DNA from: Actinomycetota bacterium
GTDB taxonomy: Bacteria; Actinomycetota; Actinomycetes; Actinomycetales; Microbacteriaceae
Length of the DNA: 50,153 nucleotides
NCBI GenBank assembly: GCA_030840335.1
Contig: JAUZFR010000050.1
Location: 1 to 50,153 of the forward strand
Direction of reading: 5' to 3'
Below the pieces are notes generated by a model. The model ran no database searches and was not told the DNA's origin. It worked only from the letters and a program-made list of their open reading frames with translations. A program made the position numbers and the translations under genes. Numbering within the stretch: the first letter of the stretch is position 1; the number at the start of each line of letters is the position of its first letter. Shown here in pieces: positions 35,065 to 43,453 of the stretch.

Positions 35065-36204
35065 ATGACCACCCTGCGCGTGATCGTCGACCAGATCCTT
35101 GCTCCGGTTCCGGGTGGGATCGGCCGCTACGCAGAAGAACTCACGCGCGCGCTCATCGTCACGGCTCCCCGTGACTGCATCGTCGAGGGCATCGTCTCCG
35201 CCTCAACCGAACCCGAGTACGAGACGCTCGCAGCGCGGCTTCCCGGGCTCGCACACCTCTACAAGTCGCCGCTCGCGCGCCGCGAGCTCTCCCTCGCCTG
35301 GCAGCACGGTTTCACGGTTCTGCCGGGCAAAGGCATGGTGCACGCGACCAGCATGCTCGCGCCCCTCTACCGTCACGATCGCCTGAACGGCGCCGGCAAT
35401 CAAACCGCGATTACCATCCACGATGTAGTGCCGTGGACGAACCCGGAGACCCTCACCTCCCGCGGGGTCAGCTGGCACAAGGCGATGGCTGCGCGCGCAT
35501 ACAAGTACGCCGATGCCGTTGTCGTTCCCACCCACGCCGTCGCGGGACAGCTGGCCGAGATCATCGACTTCGGCGACCGCGTACGGGTGATCGGCGGCGC
35601 GGTGAGCTCCCACCTGGCGCTGCCCAGCGACGCCGAGGCGCGCGCCATCGAACTGGAACTGCCGCCGCGCTACCTGCTGGCCGTTGGCACGCTGGAGCCG
35701 CGCAAAGGACTCGAGCCGCTCATCCGGGCGCTCGCTCGCCCCGAGACGGCGGATCTTCCGCTGCTGATCGTCGGGCCGGAGGGCTGGGGCGACGTGAACG
35801 TCGCCTCCATCGCCGCCTCCGCCGGGCTGGCGGACGGCCGCGTACGCACGGTCGGATACCTCAGCGACGCAAACCTGGCCGTCGCGCTTTCCCGCGCAAC
35901 CGCCTTCGTCTTTCCCAGCATCGCCGAAGGCTTCGGCCTTCCCGTTCTCGAGGCGATGAGCCTCGGCACACCCGTCATCCATTCGGATGTTCCGGCACTG
36001 ATCGAAGTCGCCGCCGACGCCGGCATCGTGGTCGAGCGCGAGGATGCCGCCGGCTACCCCGAGCGCCTCGCCGCCGCGATCGGATCGGTCGCGTCTGACC
36101 CGGCGCTCGCCGAGCGTCTGCGGTTTCAGGGCATCGATCGCTCGCACGCGTTCAGCTGGCGGACATCCGCCGAGAAGGTCTGGCAGCTGCACGCCGACCT
36201 GTAA
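35065..36204 (+). CDS. GT4-family glycosyltransferase
   Basis: The 379-aa GT-B enzyme shows VIVDQILAPVPGGIGRYAEE at the N-terminus, ITIHDVVPWTNPETLT, AVGTLEPRKGLEPLIRALAR and EGFGLPVLEAMSLGTPVIHS. The overall plan resembles mannosyl- and rhamnosyltransferases. The position just after rmlB-rmlD suggests dTDP-rhamnose as donor, an inference. AAGGGA precedes the ATG. It is convergent with the LCP gene, with 79 bp between stops; no hairpin with a U-run was found in that gap, only two AATTGCGC octamers. Confidence 0.85.
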   Translation: MTTLRVIVDQILAPVPGGIGRYAEELTRALIVTAPRDCIVEGIVSASTEPEYETLAARLPGLAHLYKSPLARRELSLAWQHGFTVLPGKGMVHATSMLAPLYRHDRLNGAGNQTAITIHDVVPWTNPETLTSRGVSWHKAMAARAYKYADAVVVPTHAVAGQLAEIIDFGDRVRVIGGAVSSHLALPSDAEARAIELELPPRYLLAVGTLEPRKGLEPLIRALARPETADLPLLIVGPEGWGDVNVASIAASAGLADGRVRTVGYLSDANLAVALSRATAFVFPSIAEGFGLPVLEAMSLGTPVIHSDVPALIEVAADAGIVVEREDAAGYPERLAAAIGSVASDPALAERLRFQGIDRSHAFSWRTSAEKVWQLHADL

Positions 36205-36283
36205 GCACTAATTGCGCCCGCACGAACCAATTGCGCGTGCGCGACCGACAGCAATTGTTCCGCAGGGCAGCAATCGCGGCGTG

Positions 36284-37660
36284 CTAGGGCTTCGGCGTGG
36301 GGCTCGTCGTCGGAATGACGAGCGCGCTCGCGACTAGCTGGCGGATTTTTGCGAAGTTGGGGTTCGGTTCGAAGACAGCAGGGGGCACGAGCTCGAGCTG
36401 GGCTATCTTCTGCTTGCGGGCCTGGCCGCCGAGATCCACGAATCGGCCGAGCATGACCTGGGGAATGTCGGTCTTGACGACCTGTTTTCCCGCATTCGCG
36501 ATCGCCTCGAATTTGGTCAGCACTACGCCGGGCTGGAACTGGGACAGCAGGGCGGTCTGCACCTGGCGTTGTCGCGCCATCCGGTCGTAGTCGCTCGTTC
36601 CGTGACGCGACCGCGCATACCACTGCGCGACGTACCCGTTCATGTGCTGCACGCCCGGATAGATCCACTTGTGCGTACCGATCGGCTGCCCGTTCGCATC
36701 GATCCCGCCGCCAATCGGCAGCTTCTCCGTGACGTCGATCGTGATACCGCCGAGCGCATCGATGAGGTCGGAGAAACCCTCCATGTCGATGAGGGCGTAG
36801 TACTGGATGGTGATTCCGAGGACGCCCTCGACGGCATCCTTCGTGGCTTCGATGCCCGGCTGGCTGCTGTCCTTTGCAGCGTTCGGATACAGGCTCGGAT
36901 GAGCCTGTGCGTAGGTATACAGGAAGCTGATCAGACAGTTGTCCCCGCAGTTGTAACCCTGCGGATACGGCCCGTACAGCGGCGAACCCTTGACGAACGG
37001 CACCTTCTGCATGTTGCGCGGGATGCCGATCAGCGTCGTCGCGCCGGTCGTCGCGTTGATGCTCGCCACCGAGATGCTGTCGGGACGGAGGCCGACGCGA
37101 TCCGGGCCGGCATCACCGCCGAGCAGCAGCACGTTGTAACGACCGTTGATGGGATCTGCGTATTGCTTGGTACTGGAGAAGATCGAGCCGATGGTGGAGC
37201 GAGAGACCCCCGCGACATAAGCGCCGTAAGCGCTGGATCCCGCCGTGACCACCAGCAGCAGCACGGAGAACGCCGCGACGAGAGCCCGCGCGCCCGGCGC
37301 CGTCTTGATCAGCCTGGCAAGGCGCAGAGTGTCGAGCGTGAGGATGATCCACAGCACCACGTAAAACGCGAGGACCAACTGTACGGCGGTGAGGGTAATC
37401 GGATTGGAGACAAAGGTGACAACCGTCGCTGTCGGCACGAACAACCAGGCGGCCAGGGCGAGAATCGCCAGGATCCAGGACAGCAGCGTCGCGCCGAGTC
37501 CGAAACGGCCGAGTCGGCGACTGCCCGCCAGCACCTGCGCGGAACCGGGAATCAGTACGTTCAGAATCACGAGCCACCAGGCCCGCTTGGTCATGATGCG
37601 CGGCGACGAGACATCCGGCTTTCGAACCGGTGTCGCGCTTCCGACGTAGCCCTGGCTCAT
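36284..37660 (-). CDS. LytR-CpsA-Psr (LCP) family cell-wall glycopolymer ligase with a polytopic N-terminus
   Basis: The 458-aa protein has four predicted helices in its first 165 residues. An extracytoplasmic LCP domain follows, with [20 protein letters not shown], the arginine-containing [11 protein letters not shown] and [23 protein letters not shown] enzymes transfer undecaprenyl-linked glycopolymers to peptidoglycan, so this is the best candidate in the window for anchoring the surface glycan. The classical LCP protein has one N-terminal helix; four is a variant. The start overlaps the purE stop by ATGA, so it is coupled to the purine genes. Confidence 0.88.
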   Translation of the reverse strand: MSQGYVGSATPVRKPDVSSPRIMTKRAWWLVILNVLIPGSAQVLAGSRRLGRFGLGATLLSWILAILALAAWLFVPTATVVTFVSNPITLTAVQLVLAFYVVLWIILTLDTLRLARLIKTAPGARALVAAFSVLLLVVTAGSSAYGAYVAGVSRSTIGSIFSSTKQYADPINGRYNVLLLGGDAGPDRVGLRPDSISVASINATTGATTLIGIPRNMQKVPFVKGSPLYGPYPQGYNCGDNCLISFLYTYAQAHPSLYPNAAKDSSQPGIEATKDAVEGVLGITIQYYALIDMEGFSDLIDALGGITIDVTEKLPIGGGIDANGQPIGTHKWIYPGVQHMNGYVAQWYARSRHGTSDYDRMARQRQVQTALLSQFQPGVVLTKFEAIANAGKQVVKTDIPQVMLGRFVDLGGQARKQKIAQLELVPPAVFEPNPNFAKIRQLVASALVIPTTSPTPKP

Positions 37661-38160
37661 AGCTTCGTCTGCAGTGCGGCGTTCTTCGCAGCGACGGTGC
37701 TCTCGAGCGACGACGCGAACGCGGCAAGCTTTGTCGCGAGTGCGGCATCCGAAACCGACAGGATTCGCACGGCCAGGATGCCCGCATTGCGTGCGCCTCC
37801 GATGGAGACGGTCGCGACCGGCACTCCGGCCGGCATCTGGACGATCGACAGCAGCGAATCGAGTCCGTCCAGCTTTGCGAGCGGCACTGGAACGCCGATG
37901 ACGGGAAGGGTGGTGACGGATGCGAGCATGCCCGGCAGGTGAGCCGCGCCGCCTGCCCCAGCGATGATCACGCCGATGCCGCGACCCGCGGCTTCACGGC
38001 CGAAAGCGATCATCCGGTCGGGTGTGCGGTGCGCCGAAACGACCTCGACCTCGAACTCGACGCCGAACTCAGCAAGTGCCTCGGCGGCAGCCTGCATTAC
38101 CGGCCAATCGGAGTCCGAGCCCATGACGACAGCAACGCGGGATATTGGCATGCTGACCAT
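37657..38160 (-). CDS. purE: 5-(carboxyamino)imidazole ribonucleotide mutase
   Basis: The 167-aa enzyme rearranges N5-CAIR to CAIR in purine synthesis. Motifs are [34 protein letters not shown] and [20 protein letters not shown] 38160 is taken; an in-frame ATG at 38151 is possible. It follows purK by 8 bp and is coupled to the LCP gene. Confidence 0.95.
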   Translation of the reverse strand: MVSMPISRVAVVMGSDSDWPVMQAAAEALAEFGVEFEVEVVSAHRTPDRMIAFGREAAGRGIGVIIAGAGGAAHLPGMLASVTTLPVIGVPVPLAKLDGLDSLLSIVQMPAGVPVATVSIGGARNAGILAVRILSVSDAALATKLAAFASSLESTVAAKNAALQTKL

Positions 38161-38168
38161 GGTAGGTC

Positions 38169-39269
38169 TCAGCGCTCAAAGAACCCCGAAGCGGCACGCG
38201 CCTGATACACGACCTCATCGAGGTCATCGCCGATTGCCGTGACATGCCCGACCTTGCGGCCGGGGCGGGGCTGCTTTCCGTAGTCGTGAAATTTCACCGT
38301 CGACTGGTCGGCGAGGGCGGCTGGATAACGGTTGGTGATCGGTCCGCCGAGCACGTTGACCATCACGCTCCAGTCGCGGTGGGATCCGGTCGCGCCGAGG
38401 GGCAGGTCGAGTACCGCCCGGAGGTGCTGTTCGAACTGGCTGGTTCGGGAACCGTCGATAGTCCAGTGGCCGGTGTTGTGCGGGCGCATGGCCAACTCGT
38501 TGATCACCAGGCGCTCGTCAGTCGTTTCAAACAGCTCTACTGCGAGCACTCCGGTGACGTCGAGTTGTTCGGCGACGATGGTCGCGATGTCTTCGGCGAG
38601 GTCGGCAATTGCGCCGGCCGAGCGCGGCGCAGGCGCGATCACCTCGGCGCACACGCCGTCACGCTGGACGGTCTCGACCACGGGCCATGGCACGAGTTCA
38701 CCAGATGGCCGCCGCGCGACGACCTGCGCGAGCTCGCGGCGGAAGGCGACCAGCTCCTCGACGAGCAGGGGGCCGCCGTCGGCAAGCCAGTCATCCGCTC
38801 CGTCCGCGGTGCGCACCACGCGCACGCCCTTCCCGTCGTAACCACCGCGAGGGGTCTTCACGACGGCGACATCCCCGTGCGAAGCAAGAAATTCGCCAAG
38901 ATCGGCGGCGTTTTCGATGCGAGCCCAGTCCGGCACGGGGAGGCCGAGAGCCGACAGGCGCTCGCGCATGACCAGCTTGTCCTGTGCAATGGCCAGCGCA
39001 GCCGGCTTTGGATGAACGGCGATCCCGGTCGCGACGAGCTGCTGCAGCACATCCTGCGGCACGTGCTCGTGGTCGAACGTGATCACATCCAACCCCTCTG
39101 CAAAACGAAGGACTGTGGCCGCATCCGTGTAGTCACCGACCATTGTGGAGGCGATTTGAGCGGAACTTCCTTCAATTTCTGCAAGCACTCGCAGATCGAT
39201 TCCGAGGGCGATCGCGGGCGGAATCATCATCCGGGCAAGCTGTCCGCCGCCAATTACTCCGACCTTCAC
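38169..39269 (-). CDS. purK: 5-(carboxyamino)imidazole ribonucleotide synthase
   Basis: The 366-aa ATP-grasp enzyme carboxylates AIR using bicarbonate. It begins [20 protein letters not shown]. It also has [17 protein letters not shown], the glutamates of [20 protein letters not shown], and [15 protein letters not shown] 39269 is chosen because GAAGGAAG lies 8 nt upstream and the N-terminus then matches the family; the ORF-track extension is rejected. A degenerate 83-bp paired-arm site (39099-39181) falls inside the N-terminal domain, encoding AEIEGSS and VLRFAEG without disturbing the frame. Confidence 0.95.
   Translation of the reverse strand: MKVGVIGGGQLARMMIPPAIALGIDLRVLAEIEGSSAQIASTMVGDYTDAATVLRFAEGLDVITFDHEHVPQDVLQQLVATGIAVHPKPAALAIAQDKLVMRERLSALGLPVPDWARIENAADLGEFLASHGDVAVVKTPRGGYDGKGVRVVRTADGADDWLADGGPLLVEELVAFRRELAQVVARRPSGELVPWPVVETVQRDGVCAEVIAPAPRSAGAIADLAEDIATIVAEQLDVTGVLAVELFETTDERLVINELAMRPHNTGHWTIDGSRTSQFEQHLRAVLDLPLGATGSHRDWSVMVNVLGGPITNRYPAALADQSTVKFHDYGKQPRPGRKVGHVTAIGDDLDEVVYQARAASGFFER
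39099..39181. repeat. 83-bp paired-arm site, degenerate copy E (inside purK)
   Basis: The left arm retains AAAACGAAGGA and the right arm TTCCTTCAATTTC, at the same 60-bp spacing as the intact copies. The outer ends of the arms have diverged. It lies wholly in coding sequence. Confidence 0.55.
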
Positions 39270-39379
39270 GAGCCGCACTTCCTTCGAGAGTTGTCGGGCC
39301 TTCTTCAGGAAACCGACGAGTTGCGGCGGATAGAGTTGAGCCGCTTCACCCATTGTCGTCCATTCACCAGGCGGTTCGC

Positions 39380-39916
39380 ATGCGCACTTTGATTGCCCAG
39401 TTCGCGCGATTCGGCGCGGTTGGAGCAGTCGGGCTCGTCGTGGATGTCGGGTTGTTCAACCTTCTGCGGGTAACAATCCTCACGCCCGAGGAAGTGCACG
39501 GCGGCCCTGTGTGGGCGAAAGTCATCTCGACCAGCGTCGCGATCCTCGTCAACTGGATCGGCAACCGCTATTGGACCTTCCGCAAGGAGGTGCGCCGCCA
39601 TCCGGTCTCCGAGGGCATCGAGTTCGTCGTGGTCAGCCTCGGCGGCATGGCAATCGGACTCGGATGCCTGTGGATCTCGCACTACGTGCTCGGCTACACC
39701 TCACAGCTGGCCGACAACATCTCGGCCAATGTGATCGGACTGGTGCTCGGCACGCTGTTCCGCTTCACGCTCTACCGGCTCTGGGTCTTCAGCCCCGGCC
39801 GGAACACCGCACCGCTACGGGCGACCGAGGCTGCGGTACACCCAGCCGGCATCGCGCCACAGCTTCGGGTCGAGGCAGTTGCGCCCGTCGAGGATGACCT
39901 GACCGTTCGTCCCTGA
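39380..39916 (+). CDS. GtrA family membrane protein
   Basis: The 178-aa protein has four helices (FGAVGAVGLVVDVGLFNLLR, AKVISTSVAILVNWIGNRYW, and two more to about residue 130) and the family motif NWIGNRYWTFRKE. GtrA proteins are proposed to help lipid-linked sugars cross or act at the membrane. ATG 39380 follows AGGCGG by 5 nt; the longer ORF-track start is antisense to purK. A hydrophilic C-terminal tail of about 45 residues is encoded over the 3' end of the converging dehydrogenase gene, an overlap of 102 bp. Confidence 0.85.
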   Translation: MRTLIAQFARFGAVGAVGLVVDVGLFNLLRVTILTPEEVHGGPVWAKVISTSVAILVNWIGNRYWTFRKEVRRHPVSEGIEFVVVSLGGMAIGLGCLWISHYVLGYTSQLADNISANVIGLVLGTLFRFTLYRLWVFSPGRNTAPLRATEAAVHPAGIAPQLRVEAVAPVEDDLTVRP

Positions 39917-41125
39917 CAGGTCGGCTGGCGTCAGCTCGCGGTACTGCTTCCACTCCGTCAGGACAACTACCGCGTCGGCTCCAGCCGCAGCCTCGATCGC
40001 CGATTCGACATAGTCAAGCTCAGGATGCAGGCGGCGCGACGTTTCGATCGCCTCCGGGTCGGTCGCAACGACGATCGCCCCTTCGGCTCGAAGCCTTGTT
40101 GCGACGTCGAGCGACGGGGAGTCGCGCACATCGTCGGAGTCCGGCTTGAACGCGAGTCCGAGAACGGCAACGTGTTTGCCGTCCAGCGAGCCGCCGAGAG
40201 CCTCGCGAGTCAGCTCGACCATGCGATCGCGGCGACGCAGGTTGATCGCATCCACTTCGCCGAGGAACGCGAGCGACTTGCCGAGCCCCAGCTCCTCGCC
40301 CCGGGCGCGGAACGCACGGATGTCCTTGGGCAGGCAACCCCCTCCGAACCCGAGTCCGGAGTTCAGGAAGCGACGACCGATTCGCGCGTCGTGACCGATC
40401 GCGTCGGCCAGCTGCGTGACATCCGCGCCAGTCGCCTCGGCGATCTCGGCCATGGCGTTGATGAAGGAGATCTTGGTGGCGAGGAACGCGTTCGCAGAAA
40501 CTTTGACGAGTTCTGCGGTCGCGAAGTCGGTCACGATACGCGGGGTGTCCCGCGCGAGCGCGACCTCGTAGACGCTGTCGAGGATGGCGGTAGCCCGCTC
40601 CCCCGCTTCTCCCGCGGGCACGCCGTACACGAGACGATCCGGTCCCAGGGTGTCCTTGACCGCAAATCCCTCGCGCAGGAACTCGGGGTTCCAGGCCAGC
40701 GACGCATCAGCGGGGGCGGTGTCCACGAGGGCAGCGAGACGAGCGGCAGTGCCCACTGGTACGGTCGACTTTCCGACGACGAGCGATCCGTCACTCAGGT
40801 AGGGAAGCAGGCTGGTCACGGCAGCATCGACGTAGGTGAGGTCGGCGGCGTATTCGCCCTTCTTCTGCGGGGTTCCGACGGCGATGAAGTGAACATCCGC
40901 GTCGGCGACTTCCGACATGTCGGTCGTGAACCGCAGGCGGCCTGACGCGTTCGCCGAGGCCAGCAGTTCGGGAAGTCCCGGCTCGAAGAACGGCGCGTGT
41001 CCGGCTTCCAGCGCATCGATCTTCGCGCGGTCGACGTCGACGCCGATTACCTCGTGGCCAAGCTCAGCCATACACGCAGCGTGTACGGCACCGAGGTAGC
41101 CGCAGCCAATCACAGAAATCTTCAA
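39815..41125 (-). CDS. UDP-glucose/GDP-mannose dehydrogenase family protein
   Basis: The 436-aa NAD-dependent enzyme oxidises a nucleotide-sugar C6 to the uronic acid; UDP-glucose to UDP-glucuronate is most common. Domains are N-terminal KISVIGCGYLGAVHAACMAE, central FGGGCLPKDIRAFRARG with the catalytic Cys, and C-terminal AVLGLAFKPDSDDVRDSPSL and ILDGRNCLDPKLW. TTG 41125 is preferred because the family starts MKISVIG and because the ATG at 41182 lies next to a probable -10 box (TAGGAT). ATG 41182 would add 19 atypical residues. Confidence 0.88.
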   Translation of the reverse strand: MKISVIGCGYLGAVHAACMAELGHEVIGVDVDRAKIDALEAGHAPFFEPGLPELLASANASGRLRFTTDMSEVADADVHFIAVGTPQKKGEYAADLTYVDAAVTSLLPYLSDGSLVVGKSTVPVGTAARLAALVDTAPADASLAWNPEFLREGFAVKDTLGPDRLVYGVPAGEAGERATAILDSVYEVALARDTPRIVTDFATAELVKVSANAFLATKISFINAMAEIAEATGADVTQLADAIGHDARIGRRFLNSGLGFGGGCLPKDIRAFRARGEELGLGKSLAFLGEVDAINLRRRDRMVELTREALGGSLDGKHVAVLGLAFKPDSDDVRDSPSLDVATRLRAEGAIVVATDPEAIETSRRLHPELDYVESAIEAAAGADAVVVLTEWKQYRELTPADLSGTNGQVILDGRNCLDPKLWRDAGWVYRSLGRP

Positions 41126-41180
41126 CTCAACCGCTTTCGTTCGGGACAGTTCGGCGTGAAATGCGCTGACGCCGGAAACC

Positions 41181-41186
41181 ATCCTA
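41181..41186 (-). promoter_or_regulatory. -10 box (TAGGAT) upstream of the nucleotide-sugar dehydrogenase
   Basis: TAGGAT overlaps ATG 41182 of the longest ORF. Transcription from it would begin inside that ORF, favouring the downstream TTG. Confidence 0.35.
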
Positions 41187-41206
41187 GGAAGCTCCGAGCT
41201 CGCTCA

Positions 41207-41743
41207 CTAACGCGTGCCCCAGATCGTCGTCTCGTCCGACGGTCGCGAGGCTTCCTGCTGTCGACGGGTCGCCACCGAATTCTGGCTCGATTCCATGAGG
41301 TCGTGCAGTACCTCCTGCACGAGATCCGCGCTGGGCACGTCCCGCAGCACCACCGGATGATCGAGCCCCGTGTTGATCTGGATGTCGCCGCTGCCGAACG
41401 CGCTCTGCAACCCGTTCTTGCGCACGGTCACGTCGTATCCGCGACTGTGCAGCAGTTCCTGTCGCACCCGCACCAGGAAGCCGCTCCGCAGCACGATCCG
41501 TCGAGTTGTGAGCGTGTAGTTGCGGCCCAGCCAGGCGAACAACGGGATCAGCCACAGGAGCAGCACCGCGAGCGCGGCTCCCAACAGCACGCTGGCGTTC
41601 TGCCAGTCCTCCGGGAAGCGGCCGTAAAGGTACCCGACGGCTCCCGCTGTTGCGATGAGCGCGAGGCTCGGCCAGAACATCGCTCGTCCGTGAGGACGCA
41701 GGCGAGCAACGACGCTCTCTGTTACCTGGCCATCACCGGACAT
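41207..41743 (-). CDS. PH domain (DUF304/bPH2-type) membrane protein
   Basis: The 178-aa protein has two adjacent helices (MFWPSLALIATAGAVGYLYG and SVLLGAALAVLLLWLIPLFA) and then a bacterial PH domain with RNYTLTTRRIVLRSGFLVR and RQELLHSRGYDVTVRKNGLQ. The family is widespread, and its role at the membrane is poorly defined. It lies 3 bp downstream of birA and is presumably co-transcribed with it, an order often seen in Actinobacteria. Confidence 0.85.
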   Translation of the reverse strand: MSGDGQVTESVVARLRPHGRAMFWPSLALIATAGAVGYLYGRFPEDWQNASVLLGAALAVLLLWLIPLFAWLGRNYTLTTRRIVLRSGFLVRVRQELLHSRGYDVTVRKNGLQSAFGSGDIQINTGLDHPVVLRDVPSADLVQEVLHDLMESSQNSVATRRQQEASRPSDETTIWGTR

Positions 41744-41746
41744 GTG

Positions 41747-42565
41747 TCATTCATACCGCAGGTGGGTCACGTCGCCCGCGGCGACAGCCTGAATCTCGCC
41801 GTTTGCGCCGCTCAGAACCTCGAGCCGACCGGACGCGTCGAGCGCCTTCGCGACACCAGTGAGGGTCGTACCGCCGGGAAGCTCGACGCGCACATCCTGA
41901 CCGAGCGTGCTGCACACCCTGGCGACCTCGGACAGGATGCCGCTGCCGCGCGCATCCGCACCCCCGGCAAGAAACCGTCCGAGCAGCTCAGCGAGGAATT
42001 CGAGGTATCCGCCGAGCACGGCGTCGACCAGTTCGGCACCCGCTGCGCCGGTCCCCGCTCCAGCGACGCCCGCGAGCGCCAGCGAGGTAGCCGTCGGCAC
42101 CGGCAGGTCGTCTTCGCCCAGCGTGAGGTTGACGCCCGCGCCGATGATGACGCCGTTCCCGGAGGGCAGCAGTTCGGCCAGGATGCCGCACACCTTGCGC
42201 CCGTCGATCAGCACGTCGTTGGGCCACTTCAGGGTCGTGCGGGCGTGTCCAACGAGCGCGTCGATGGCGCGGGTCATCGCGGTGCCGGCGAGCAGCGGCA
42301 GCCATCCGAGATTCTCGATTCCGACGGGCTCGCCCGAGGGGAGAAGCGGGCGGATCAGCACCGACACGGCGAGGGTCTTCCCCGGGGGCGCGATCCACGA
42401 TCTCCCGAGGCGTCCACGACCGGCGGTCTGGCTGAGCGTCAGGAAAACCGAGAGAGTGGGCTCGTCCGGGTCGGCGGCGAGGGCGGCAAGCGAGTCGTTC
42501 GTCGAGACGGCCTCGGCTACATAGCGAAGGCGGGCGGCACTGTTTTCGGCGCGGGGAAGCTCCAT
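41747..42565 (-). CDS. birA: Biotin--[acetyl-CoA-carboxylase] ligase
   Basis: The 272-aa ligase attaches biotin to carboxylase carrier proteins. It shows AEAVSTNDSLAAL, TAGRGRLGRSWIAPPGKTLA (biotinyl-AMP loop), LKWPNDVLIDGRKVCGILAE and IIGAGVNL. No N-terminal helix-turn-helix is present, so it is a monofunctional ligase rather than a BirA repressor. TAGGCT 7 nt before the ATG indicates a leaderless transcript. The acyl-CoA carboxylase subunits encoded 0.9 kb to the right belong to a holoenzyme whose alpha subunit this ligase would biotinylate. Confidence 0.92.
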   Translation of the reverse strand: MELPRAENSAARLRYVAEAVSTNDSLAALAADPDEPTLSVFLTLSQTAGRGRLGRSWIAPPGKTLAVSVLIRPLLPSGEPVGIENLGWLPLLAGTAMTRAIDALVGHARTTLKWPNDVLIDGRKVCGILAELLPSGNGVIIGAGVNLTLGEDDLPVPTATSLALAGVAGAGTGAAGAELVDAVLGGYLEFLAELLGRFLAGGADARGSGILSEVARVCSTLGQDVRVELPGGTTLTGVAKALDASGRLEVLSGANGEIQAVAAGDVTHLRYE

Positions 42566-42572
42566 TTGGCCG

Positions 42573-42578
42573 AGCCTA
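42573..42578 (-). promoter_or_regulatory. -10 box (TAGGCT) for a leaderless birA start
   Basis: TAGGCT is 7 nt before the birA ATG, within a 44-bp gap shared with the divergent ppm gene. Confidence 0.55.
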
Positions 42579-42597
42579 TCCGACCCAAAATACCGGC

Positions 42598-42603
42598 TAA
42601 GTT
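42598..42603 (+). promoter_or_regulatory. -10 box (TAAGTT) for a leaderless ppm start
   Basis: TAAGTT is exactly 6 nt before ATG 42610. It stands 19 bp from the opposing birA -10 box. Confidence 0.55.
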
Positions 42604-42609
42604 GAATCC

Positions 42610-43368
42610 ATGTCCTCGGCCAGTTCCCGCGCCGACGCGTGGGGTCGAGTTGTCGTCATCATGCCGACCTACAACGAGATCGACAACGTCGAGCGGGTCG
42701 TCCGTCATCTCATCGATACCATTCCTCACGTGGACGTTCTCATCGTTGACGATGCGAGCCCCGACGGCACGGGCGCAACGGCGGACGCCCTCGCTGCCGA
42801 TCCGCGCATCCACGCCCTCCATCGCGCCGGAAAACACGGGCTGGGCACCGCGTACGTCGAGGGATTCACCTGGGCGAACGCGCGCGGCTACGAGGTCGTC
42901 GTCGAAATGGATGCCGACGGGTCACATCCCGCGGAAACTCTCCCGGCGATGCTCGACGCGCTCGTGTCCGGAGATCCGCGGCCCGGGCTCGTCATCGGCT
43001 CGCGCTGGGTGCCGGGCGGATCCGTGGTGAACTGGCCGAAGTATCGACTGTGGCTGAGCCGGATTGCCAACCGATACGCAAAGTCCGCCCTTCGGCTTCC
43101 CGTCGAGGATGCAACAGGTGGCTTTCGCGCGTACCCCATCGGGATCGCCAGCCAGATCGCATCCACAGTGGATTCGCGCGGCTACTCATTCCAGATCGAG
43201 ATGGCATTGCGAGTGCACGATACGGGCCTGCCGATCGTCGAGGTACCGATCCAGTTCCTCGAGCGTCAGGCCGGTCACTCGAAGATGAGCAGAAGCATCG
43301 TGGTCGAGGCGATGGCTCGCGTGACGGTCTGGGGAATCCAGTCGCGGTTGCGCCGCCGCCGGCCCTGA
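42610..43368 (+). CDS. ppm1: Polyprenol monophosphomannose synthase
   Basis: The 252-aa GT2 enzyme transfers mannose from GDP-mannose to polyprenyl phosphate. Motifs are [59 protein letters not shown] and [15 protein letters not shown], closing with the DPM-typical [16 protein letters not shown]. It has no membrane helices, the short catalytic form seen in Actinobacteria. Its product would feed the GT-C-like transferases in the glycan locus and any lipoglycan pathway. Confidence 0.92.
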   Translation: MSSASSRADAWGRVVVIMPTYNEIDNVERVVRHLIDTIPHVDVLIVDDASPDGTGATADALAADPRIHALHRAGKHGLGTAYVEGFTWANARGYEVVVEMDADGSHPAETLPAMLDALVSGDPRPGLVIGSRWVPGGSVVNWPKYRLWLSRIANRYAKSALRLPVEDATGGFRAYPIGIASQIASTVDSRGYSFQIEMALRVHDTGLPIVEVPIQFLERQAGHSKMSRSIVVEAMARVTVWGIQSRLRRRRP

Positions 43369-43440
43369 ACGGTCGGAGTGCAAAGGAGACCTTCGCTTTC
43401 TGGAGGTTTCCGACAACGGTCTGGGCCTACAGGTGTTGGG

Positions 43441-43446
43441 TAGGCT
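43441..43446 (+). promoter_or_regulatory. -10 box (TAGGCT) for a leaderless carboxylase beta-subunit start
   Basis: TAGGCT is 7 nt before ATG 43454 and overlaps the ORF-track start at 43433, supporting the shorter protein. Confidence 0.55.
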
Positions 43447-43453
43447 AATTCGG

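Noticed and set aside
38286-38297. Palindrome GTGAAATTTCAC as an operator
   Set aside because: It lies within purK and encodes its C-terminal VKFHDYGK segment; coding explains it.
40461-40475. ATGAAGGAGATCTTG in the nucleotide-sugar dehydrogenase resembles a paired-arm half
   Set aside because: No CTCCTTC-like partner occurs 60 bp away, and the bases encode the conserved TKISFINA segment of the family, which explains the match.
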